A stretch of DNA of 5,446 nt from the NCBI GenBank assembly GCA_011682355.1, contig JAACEU010000049.1, positions 1 through 5,446 on the forward strand. Reading direction: 5' to 3'. Under the pieces are notes generated by a model. The model worked only from the letters and a program-made list of their open reading frames with translations. It was not told the DNA's origin and searched no databases. Source of the stretch: Nitrospirota bacterium (GTDB taxonomy: Bacteria > Patescibacteriota > Gracilibacteria > UBA1369 > LOWO2-01-FULL-3). Shown here piece after piece: positions 1 through 4,558 of the stretch (position 1 is the first letter of the stretch; every line of letters starts with the position of its first letter). Position numbers and translations under genes: made by a program.

Positions 1-139
1 GAATTGTTTTGCAAACAAGATCCGGATTGATCTTCAAAAGCTCTGTATTGTCGCAGTGCTCCCTGGCTAAGAGCGTGACCAAGTTAGACAAACTTTCTCT
101 CGTTGTTGGCGTTTGGAATGTTCTTAATTCTTTATTCAT
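1..139 (-). CDS. 5' end of an unrecognised protein, cut by left edge
   Basis: Reading leftwards from an ATG at 139-137, 46 codons stay open to the window edge. The peptide starts MNKELRTFQTPTTRESL and continues as a hydrophilic, helix-like sequence with no recognised motif. It lies divergent to rplK, and a TATAGAAT box on the minus strand (165-158) sits just upstream, which would give a very short leader. No Shine-Dalgarno sequence precedes the ATG. The plus strand also has an open frame through here (to a stop at 142-144), but that peptide reads like a shadow. The amino acid make-up favours the minus strand. Function unknown; the fragment is too short to be sure it is a gene. Confidence 0.4.
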   Translation of the reverse strand, partial: MNKELRTFQTPTTRESLSNLVTLLAREHCDNTELLKINPDLVCKTI

Positions 140-157
140 TTTTTAATTTTAGGAGAT

Positions 158-165
158 ATTCTATA
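158..165 (-). promoter_or_regulatory. Possible -10 box for the left-edge minus-strand ORF
   Basis: The minus strand reads TATAGAAT here, 18 nt before the ATG at 139. No convincing -35 hexamer lies at the right distance (TTGTTG or TTGCGC are the nearest). If used, it would be back-to-back with the rplK promoter. Confidence 0.25.
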
Positions 166-172
166 TTAAAAG

Positions 173-200
173 TTGACTTTTGCGCAACAATAAATAGAAT
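173..200 (+). promoter_or_regulatory. Sigma-70-type promoter for rplK-rplA
   Basis: TTGACT (173-178) and TAGAAT (195-200) are each a five-of-six match to the housekeeping consensus and are separated by 16 nt. Transcription would start near 207, giving an untranslated leader of about 38 nt before rplK. The leader is AT-rich and ends in a run of A; I could not identify an L1-binding structure in it. This promoter suggests rplK starts its own transcript here rather than being read from an upstream nusG. Confidence 0.65.
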
Positions 201-244
201 GGGTACGTTACGCACTCATATTATTTGGGTAATCAAAAAAAATT

Positions 245-670
245 ATGGCAAAAACTGTAAAGACAGTTGTAAAATTGCAAGTTCCTGCGGGGAAAGCAAA
301 TCCTGCTCCTCCGGTTGGTACTGCGCTAGGGCCACACGGGATCCAAATTCAGGATTTCTGTAGTCAATTCAACAACGAAACCAAGGAAATGGGAGACACT
401 ATTGTCCCTGTAGAAATTACTATCTATGAAGATAGAAGTTTTTCATTCATAAAAAAGAGTCCGCCTGCGGCTATATTGATCAAAAAAGCTCTTAAACTAA
501 AGAGTGGATCTGCTCTCCCTCACAAGGACAAGGTTGGGACTATCACTCGTGCTCAATGCGAAGAAATCGCGAAAATCAAATGGGAAGATTTGAACGCGAA
601 TGATATGGATCAGGCAGTAAAGATTATTGCCGGAACTGCGAGAAGTATGGGTGTAAAATTTGAAGGATAA
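245..670 (+). CDS. rplK: 50S ribosomal protein L11
   Basis: L11 (uL11) binds the GTPase-associated region of 23S rRNA and forms the base of the L7/L12 stalk, where translation factors dock. The 141 residues match the usual family length. The N-terminal domain (about 1-70) has the conserved NPAPPVG segment at 19-25 followed by ALGPHG. The RNA-binding C-terminal domain (about 72-141) has [12 protein letters not shown], then TRAQ, and the family signature GTARSMG at 130-136. The start MAKTVK is the typical one. No clear Shine-Dalgarno sequence precedes it, only a weak GGGT 15 nt upstream and an A-rich tract. It is the first gene after the promoter at 173-200 and is followed by rplA, the conserved order, but with an unusually long and GC-rich spacer. 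Confidence 0.98.
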   Translation: MAKTVKTVVKLQVPAGKANPAPPVGTALGPHGIQIQDFCSQFNNETKEMGDTIVPVEITIYEDRSFSFIKKSPPAAILIKKALKLKSGSALPHKDKVGTITRAQCEEIAKIKWEDLNANDMDQAVKIIAGTARSMGVKFEG

Positions 671-690
671 TTGAAAAATAATTTATTTGT

Positions 691-697
691 GGGAGGT
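691..697 (+). promoter_or_regulatory. Strong Shine-Dalgarno sequence far upstream of rplA
   Basis: GGGAGGT is the best ribosome-binding motif in the window, but it lies 110 nt before the rplA ATG at 808. It is well placed only for a GTG at 701. It may be the original rplA ribosome-binding site, separated from its start codon when the GC-rich repeat entered the spacer. That history is inference. Confidence 0.4.
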
Positions 698-700
698 AGT

Positions 701-751
701 GTGAAGCGGGATATGGAGCTCGCCTTCGCTCGCGCTATGAGATCGCAGTAA
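701..751 (+). CDS. Possible 16-codon leader ORF between rplK and rplA
   Basis: A GTG lies 3 nt after GGGAGGT and opens a frame of 16 codons (MKRDMELAFARAMRSQ) ending at TAA 749-751. Most of it lies within the GC-rich repeat, and its stop falls in the loop of the hairpin at 739-762. It could be a short translated leader that affects folding of the spacer and access to rplA, or simply a chance product of the repeat insertion. No known leader peptide is recognised. Confidence 0.18.
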   Translation: MKRDMELAFARAMRSQ

Positions 752-790
752 TAGGCGATCTCGAGCCGTTCGCTTCGCTGCCGGCTGACC
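704..790. repeat. GC-rich composite palindromic element in the rplK-rplA spacer
   Basis: The spacer changes abruptly from AT-rich sequence to a GC-rich block of about 85 nt, then returns to AT-rich just before rplA. It holds a direct repeat GCTCGC at 718-723 and 728-733, a perfect 8-bp stem GAGATCGC (739-746) with GCGATCTC (755-762) around an 8-nt loop, and a second palindrome with arms AGCCG (764-768) and CGGCT (782-786). There is no run of T after either hairpin, so it does not look like an intrinsic terminator. The abrupt composition change and its resemblance to the palindrome at 2181-2201 suggest a dispersed REP-like repeat. The exact ends are uncertain. Confidence 0.65.
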
Positions 791-807
791 ACGTAACCAT
801 AAAAACT

Positions 808-1512
808 ATGTCTAAACATGGCAAAAAGTACGTCGAGGCTGTGAAGCTGATCGACGAAGAAACTCGTTACACTGTTGACGAGGCAATTGAACTTTTGAAA
901 AAAACATCTACAACTAAGTTCGATTCCAGTTGTGAAGTTCATTTCAATATGGGTCTGGACCCAACACAGGCTGAGGAAAATATCCGAACTACAGTTGCAT
1001 TACCGAATGGCACCGGAAAGGATATCAAAGTAGTCGCATTTGTTGGTGACGATTTGGTAAAAGAGGCTAAAGCCGCTGGAGCGAGTGAGGCCGGAACTGC
1101 AGAATTGGTGGCGAAAATCGAAAAGGGATGGCTTGATTTTGATGTAGCGGTTGCCGCTCCCGATCAAATGAAATCTCTTGGAAAGATCGCAAAAACTCTT
1201 GGTCAAAAACGTCTAATGCCAAACCCAAAGGCCGGTACTGTTACTCCTGATATCGCAAAAACTGTGGAGGCTTTGAAAAAAGGTAAAGTTGAGATTCGTG
1301 TTGATAAAGAAGCGAATCTTCACAATATTTTTGGGAAGGTCAGTTTTGATGATGCGAAGTTGAAAGAGAATTTGTTGGCGATTGTGAAAGCTGTGATGGA
1401 TGCAAAACCGTCCGGCATAAAGGGGACTTATATGAAGTCTTTGACTCTGACAACATCGATGGGGCCCGGAGTAAAAGTGGATACGAGAGATGCGATGGTG
1501 GCGGCGAAGTAG
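808..1512 (+). CDS. rplA: 50S ribosomal protein L1
   Basis: L1 (uL1) binds 23S rRNA to form the mobile L1 stalk that helps deacylated tRNA leave the E site. In many bacteria it also represses its own operon by binding the mRNA. The length of 234 residues equals that of the E. coli protein. Visible family features are SKHGKKY at the N-terminus, the L1 signature RLMPNPKAGTVT at 135-146 followed by KKGKVEIRVDK, the IFGKVSF segment, and the C-terminal rRNA-binding stretch with TSMGPG at 216-221. The frame is open upstream to a TAG at 697-699 but contains no ATG, GTG or TTG, so the ATG at 808 is the only normal start. No Shine-Dalgarno sequence is near it. It converges on the DUF1385 gene with a 14-nt gap and no obvious terminator; rplJ-rplL do not follow. 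Confidence 0.98.
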   Translation: MSKHGKKYVEAVKLIDEETRYTVDEAIELLKKTSTTKFDSSCEVHFNMGLDPTQAEENIRTTVALPNGTGKDIKVVAFVGDDLVKEAKAAGASEAGTAELVAKIEKGWLDFDVAVAAPDQMKSLGKIAKTLGQKRLMPNPKAGTVTPDIAKTVEALKKGKVEIRVDKEANLHNIFGKVSFDDAKLKENLLAIVKAVMDAKPSGIKGTYMKSLTLTTSMGPGVKVDTRDAMVAAK

Positions 1513-1526
1513 GGATTGAAGCGGCC

Positions 1527-2570
1527 TTAAGCGGATGCGGCTTTCTCCATTTCAAGCGCGGTCTTTAGCGATGCCAGTCCGATTTCGAGTTGCGACCGGT
1601 CCGGCTCTTTGGTTGTGAGTCTTTGGAACCAGAGGCCCGGAGCTACGAGTGCTTTTACGAATTTGTTATCCACATATTTGGCGCTGAGTTTGAGGTATTC
1701 GTAAGAAATTCCGGCGATTATTGGGAGGAAGGTGATTCTGAGTAATAGGTTGTTGATGAATGCCTCTTGTTTTGGGACGAATGTGTAGACGAGAATACTG
1801 ATAACGAAAACTATGATAATGAAACTGGTTCCGCATCTTGGGTGAAATCTCGTCTGCGCTTTTGCGTGTTCCGGTTCAAGTGGGAGTTTCTTTTCGTATG
1901 TAAAAATGGATTTGTGTTCCGCTCCATGGTATTCAAACACTCTTCTGAAGCTTGGGATGAGTGAGAGCAGGAAAATGTACGAAAAGAATATTAATGTTTT
2001 TATGAATCCGTCGATCAGGTTGAATACAATGTAGTTTTTTTGGATGAATGAGGATTGAGATTCGAGAAGAGTTGTTAGCCCGAGTGGGATGAACTTGAAC
2101 AGAAACAAGCTCAGAGTGAGGGCTAATACGAGGGATAGCGAGAACATACCGATCTCGAGTGCTTTGCCCCATTTAGAGGGAGCCTTCGCAGCACTGCGGC
2201 TCTGTTCTTCGTGTTCTTCCTCTTCTAGTGACTCGTTTGCAGAAAAGTTTATTGCTTTGGTTCCGATGACCATCATTTCGAATAGGTTGACTACGCCTCT
2301 TAGAATCGGAATGTTGAGCCATTTGTATCTTTGGGTGAGTGTGTTGTATGGGCGTTTGTCCACTTTTACTTTGCCAGACGGCTTGCGGACTGCGATCGTG
2401 ATGTTGTTTGGAGAACGCATCATTACGCCTTCAATCACGGCTTGGCCGCCTATTGCGAAGTCGATTTTTTTGTCTCCCTTTTTGTCTTGGCTTTTAGCTG
2501 GAGCATCTGTAGAGGCGGCGGCTATTGACCAGTTTAGTACTAAATGTGCAGTTTTCTTAAAAAATTTCAC
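1527..2570 (-). CDS. YqhQ-family (DUF1385) integral membrane protein
   Basis: This 347-residue protein belongs to the DUF1385 family typified by Bacillus subtilis YqhQ, whose role is not established to my knowledge. The conserved blocks are present: GGQAVIEGVMMRSP at 41-54, WLNIPILRGVVNLFEMM at 84-100, EYHGAEHKSIFTYE at 213-226 and TRFHPRCGTSF at 240-250. The His, Glu and Cys residues in the last two could bind a metal. Hydrophobic segments at about 138-164, 181-206, 248-268 and 276-292 are likely membrane spans. An acidic linker (ESLEEEEHEEQ, 113-123) precedes the first span and is followed by seven residues encoded by a palindrome. The start is GTG at 2570-2568; an in-frame stop lies four codons upstream and no Shine-Dalgarno sequence is visible. 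The roughly 35-residue N-terminus before the family core looks lineage-specific. The gene diverges from dut and converges with rplA. Confidence 0.9.
   Translation of the reverse strand: MKFFKKTAHLVLNWSIAAASTDAPAKSQDKKGDKKIDFAIGGQAVIEGVMMRSPNNITIAVRKPSGKVKVDKRPYNTLTQRYKWLNIPILRGVVNLFEMMVIGTKAINFSANESLEEEEHEEQSRSAAKAPSKWGKALEIGMFSLSLVLALTLSLFLFKFIPLGLTTLLESQSSFIQKNYIVFNLIDGFIKTLIFFSYIFLLSLIPSFRRVFEYHGAEHKSIFTYEKKLPLEPEHAKAQTRFHPRCGTSFIIIVFVISILVYTFVPKQEAFINNLLLRITFLPIIAGISYEYLKLSAKYVDNKFVKALVAPGLWFQRLTTKEPDRSQLEIGLASLKTALEMEKAASA
2181..2201. repeat. 21-nt palindrome inside the DUF1385 gene, related to the rplK-rplA spacer repeat
   Basis: The plus strand has AGCC, TTCGC, AGCA, CTGC, GGCT in sequence. 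CGCAG (2187-2191) pairs with CTGCG (2194-2198) around a 2-nt loop, and AGC (2181-2183) pairs with GCT (2199-2201). The arm at 764-786 has the same blocks with a different four-base centre and one extra complementary G/C pair. It spans exactly seven codons of the host gene, residues 124-130 (SRSAAKA), in a poorly conserved linker before the first membrane span. Confidence 0.45.
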
Positions 2571-2589
2571 TTTGTATTGTTAGACAGCG

Positions 2590-2611
2590 GGATATAATTT
2601 ATCTTATATCC
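2590..2611. promoter_or_regulatory. Divergent promoter region with symmetric inverted repeat (DUF1385 / dut)
   Basis: GGATATAA (2590-2597) and TTATATCC (2604-2611) form a perfect 8-bp inverted repeat with a 6-nt spacer. The left arm overlaps a consensus TATAAT on the plus strand (2593-2598), which would start dut transcription near 2605. The right arm overlaps TATAAG on the minus strand (2608-2603), aimed at the DUF1385 gene. The plus-strand -35 is weak (TTTGTA, 2571-2576, spacer 16 nt) and no good minus-strand -35 is seen. The symmetry may reflect two opposed -10 boxes or an operator for a dimeric regulator. Confidence 0.45.
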
Positions 2612-2631
2612 ACCAACAAATAAAGCTGTAT

Positions 2632-3066
2632 ATGAAAGTTCGGATCAAACGTATAGATAAATCGATGGACCTTCCGGTTTATGAAACCAATGGTTCGGTT
2701 GGTTTTGATATAGCCGCTCGTGAGTCTGTGACTATTCCACCAAAGGAGATCTTTATGATCCCTTCAAATTTGATTGTGGAAGTCCCACCAAAATATATGT
2801 TGATCGTTGCTTCTCGCTCCAGCACTCCCGGAAGGAAAGGGCTCACTCCCCCACACGGCTTTGGCATTATTGATCATGATTATTGTGGGTCGGAAGATGA
2901 GATAAAAGTACTGGTTTACAATTTCACCGATTCTCCGGTGGAAATTTCGCGGGGAGAGAAAATAGCTCAGGGAGTTTTTGTGAGGATTGATAAGTTTGAA
3001 TGGGAGGAAGTTGAAGAAGTTTCTCTTGAAAGCCGGGGCGGGTTTGGTAGTACTGACAATAATTGA
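2632..3066 (+). CDS. dut: Deoxyuridine 5'-triphosphate nucleotidohydrolase (dUTPase)
   Basis: This cytosolic homotrimeric enzyme hydrolyses dUTP to dUMP and pyrophosphate, keeping uracil out of DNA and supplying the thymidylate synthase substrate. All five dUTPase motifs can be read: motif 1 GSVGFDIAAR (21-30), motif 2 SRSSTPGRKG (61-70), motif 3 GIIDHDYCG (78-86) with the expected catalytic Asp81, motif 4 SRGEKIAQGVF (106-116), and motif 5 SRGGFGSTD (134-142). Length 144 is near the usual 145-150. Motif 5 is compact: Arg sits directly before GGFG rather than in the RGxGGFG arrangement, and Asp replaces the last Gly. A similar compact form occurs in Bacillus YosS/YncF-type dUTPases. The ATG lies about 27 nt after the predicted transcription start with no Shine-Dalgarno sequence. 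It is the first gene of the dut-kinase-folD-purF cluster, with 1 nt between its TGA and the kinase ATG. Confidence 0.95.
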   Translation: MKVRIKRIDKSMDLPVYETNGSVGFDIAARESVTIPPKEIFMIPSNLIVEVPPKYMLIVASRSSTPGRKGLTPPHGFGIIDHDYCGSEDEIKVLVYNFTDSPVEISRGEKIAQGVFVRIDKFEWEEVEEVSLESRGGFGSTDNN

Positions 3067-3067
3067 T

Positions 3068-3655
3068 ATGGCGGGAAAATTTATTACAATTTACGGAATT
3101 AACAATATTGGGAAGACCACCCATGCGAAAAAGCTTGTGGAAAAGTTACAATCTGTGGGGCATAAATCTGTATACGTAAAATATCCGGTTTATGATGTGG
3201 AGCCGAGTGGGGCTTTTATTGATCAAGTTTTGAGAGGAGAGAAAGGGCAGAGTATTTCAGAAGATGAATTGCAGCTTTGGTTTGTCTTGAATAGATATCA
3301 ATATCAGTCTGAGCTTCAGAAATATTTAGATGAAGGATATATTGTGGTGGCAGAAGATTATATTGGGACAGGGATTGCTTGGGGAACTGCGAAAGGTCTC
3401 GATACGCAGTGGCTGGAAATTGTGAATTCTCGACTAGTCAAAGAGGATTTCGCGATTATGATGGAGGGCACTCGCGACGTGACCGCAAAAGAGGACGTTC
3501 ATGTCCATGAGCAAAATGACGATTTGATCCGGAAATGCATTCAGGTTCATGATGAACTTGCTGATAAATACGGTTGGAAGAGAGTTGTGCTACAAGAAAA
3601 GGTAGAAGATACTGCAAAATTGATCTGGGATATAGTTGACGATTTCTTAGGATAG
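3068..3655 (+). CDS. tmk: Divergent thymidylate-kinase-like P-loop kinase
   Basis: The probable role is phosphorylation of dTMP to dTDP with ATP, next to dUTPase in the same pathway. The 195-residue protein has a Walker A loop GINNIGKTT at 10-18, a nucleotide-kinase-like YPVYDVEPSGAFIDQVL (39-55), NRYQYQ (75-80) where the family has a DR segment, AEDYIGTGIAWG (95-106) where the family has DRYxxSxxAYQG, and GLDTQWLEIVN (110-120). Several classical Tmk residues differ: Tyr9 replaces the acidic residue before the P-loop Gly, Asn12 or Asn13 replaces the P-loop Asp, and DRY becomes EDY. No arginine-rich LID is evident. The ATG at 3068 is preferred because its product starts with a typical beta-strand and P-loop; the frame is open to a TTG at 2987, but that would overlap dut by 80 nt. 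Substrate assignment is moderate; another deoxynucleotide kinase is possible. Confidence 0.75.
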   Translation: MAGKFITIYGINNIGKTTHAKKLVEKLQSVGHKSVYVKYPVYDVEPSGAFIDQVLRGEKGQSISEDELQLWFVLNRYQYQSELQKYLDEGYIVVAEDYIGTGIAWGTAKGLDTQWLEIVNSRLVKEDFAIMMEGTRDVTAKEDVHVHEQNDDLIRKCIQVHDELADKYGWKRVVLQEKVEDTAKLIWDIVDDFLG

Positions 3656-3657
3656 GA
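3649..3657 (+). promoter_or_regulatory. Probable ribosome-binding site of folD
   Basis: Two overlapping AGGA motifs (AGGATAGGA) end 12 nt before the folD ATG at 3670, across the end of the kinase gene. This supports 3670 over the in-frame ATG at 3679. An ATG at 3662 is closer but is out of frame and stops after five codons. Confidence 0.45.
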
Positions 3658-3669
3658 TATTATGAATTC

Positions 3670-4554
3670 ATGGAACTAATGGACGGCAGAAAGGTCTCAA
3701 AAGAAATTCTATTAAAGCTTAAGGATGATGTCGCGCGATTGCATTTTGATCATGTTCATCCAAAACTTGCTGTTATTTTAGTCGGCAAAGATCCTGCTTC
3801 TTTGGCTTACGTTAGGCAAAAACAGAAAGCCTGCGCCACGACCGGCATTGAATGGGAGCAGTTTGATTATGACGAACCTGTTACGACAGAAGTCTTGATT
3901 GATAAGATAAACGAATTGAATACAGACGACAAAATTCATGGAATTTTGGTTCAACTCCCCCTCCCCGAGCAAGTTTATTCACCCGATGTAATTCGAGCTA
4001 TTGATCCAAAAAAAGATGTGGATGGATTTACCGCGTACAACCTCGGAAAAATGTTTATAAATACTGACTTCGAAGATTTGGCGCCTTGCACTCCCCTGGG
4101 AGTTATTAGGATGCTGGAACATTACAAAATTAATCCGAAAGGAAAGGAAGTTGTAGTAGTTGGACATAGTAATATTGTGGGAAAGCCTCTGGCTATGATG
4201 CTCTTGAATCGTGACGCTACCGTGACCGTGTGTCATGTTCATACAAAAGATCTCGCTTTTCATACGAAGCGTGCAGATATTTTGTGTGTGGCTGTTGGAA
4301 AACCTGATTTGATTACGGAAGATATGGTGAAGGATGGAGCTGTAATTGTAGATATTGGCATTAATAGACTGCCCACCCGCCTAAGGCGGGGGCGCAGTGA
4401 TGGCCGACTTGTTGGAGATGTGGATTTTGAAAATGTCTCCAAAAAGGCATCTTATATAACTCCGGTTCCCGGTGGGGTCGGACCAATGACAGTAGCTTGC
4501 CTTATGGAAAATACTGTCACCGCCGCTAAACGTTTAAATAATATAAACCCTTAA
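3670..4554 (+). CDS. folD: Methylenetetrahydrofolate dehydrogenase / methenyltetrahydrofolate cyclohydrolase
   Basis: FolD interconverts 5,10-methylene-, 5,10-methenyl- and 10-formyl-tetrahydrofolate in the cytosol, supplying one-carbon units for thymidylate, purines and formyl-Met-tRNA. The 294 residues contain the catalytic Tyr47-x-x-x-Lys51 in AYVRQKQKAC, GILVQLPLP (91-99) with Gln95, PKKDVDGFT (113-121) with Asp118, the Rossmann-fold loop VVGHSNIVGKP (163-173), and SYITPVPGGVGPMTVA (261-276). The residue after the first loop Gly is His166, where many homologues have Arg and E. coli has Ala. The oddity is an insertion of about eight residues after GINRL (230-234): PTRLRRGRSD precedes GRLVGDV where E. 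coli has only two residues. It is encoded by a GC-rich palindrome. All catalytic motifs are intact, so the enzyme is probably active. It lies 14 nt after the kinase gene and 4 nt before purF. Confidence 0.96.
   Translation: MELMDGRKVSKEILLKLKDDVARLHFDHVHPKLAVILVGKDPASLAYVRQKQKACATTGIEWEQFDYDEPVTTEVLIDKINELNTDDKIHGILVQLPLPEQVYSPDVIRAIDPKKDVDGFTAYNLGKMFINTDFEDLAPCTPLGVIRMLEHYKINPKGKEVVVVGHSNIVGKPLAMMLLNRDATVTVCHVHTKDLAFHTKRADILCVAVGKPDLITEDMVKDGAVIVDIGINRLPTRLRRGRSDGRLVGDVDFENVSKKASYITPVPGGVGPMTVACLMENTVTAAKRLNNINP
4376..4390. repeat. GC-rich palindrome inserted in frame in folD
   Basis: CCCGCCT (4376-4382) and AGGCGGG (4384-4390) form a perfect 7-bp inverted repeat around one A; as RNA it would be a 6-bp stem with a UAA loop. 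GC-rich sequence continues to about 4405. It coincides with the extra residues 235-243 of FolD and contrasts with the AT-rich codons around it. The whole insertion is probably about 24 nt (about 4373-4402), which keeps the reading frame. Confidence 0.7.
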
Positions 4555-4558
4555 AAAT

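Noticed and set aside
103..363. Plus-strand open frame of 86 codons before and overlapping rplK
   Set aside because: It overlaps the rplK coding sequence out of frame and runs through the promoter region; its sequence has no recognisable character.
610..942. Minus-strand open frame across the rplK-rplA spacer
   Set aside because: It overlaps the ends of both ribosomal protein genes and is a by-product of the GC-rich repeat and antisense codons.
1513..1550. Bidirectional terminator at the rplA / DUF1385 convergent junction
   Set aside because: AAGC (1519-1522) and GCTT (1540-1543) could pair, but the inner bases do not continue the stem and there is no adequate T tract; it mostly encodes the DUF1385 C-terminus.
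3064..3066. TGA read as glycine or tryptophan (recoded CPR lineages)
   Set aside because: dut is complete at this TGA, reading on adds only a short meaningless tail, and no other gene contains an in-frame TGA.
2987..3067. Longer kinase start at a TTG inside dut, adding 27 residues
   Set aside because: The extra peptide is encoded by the dut 3' end in another frame and precedes a normal beta-strand/P-loop start at the ATG 3068; dUTPase motif 5 explains this DNA.
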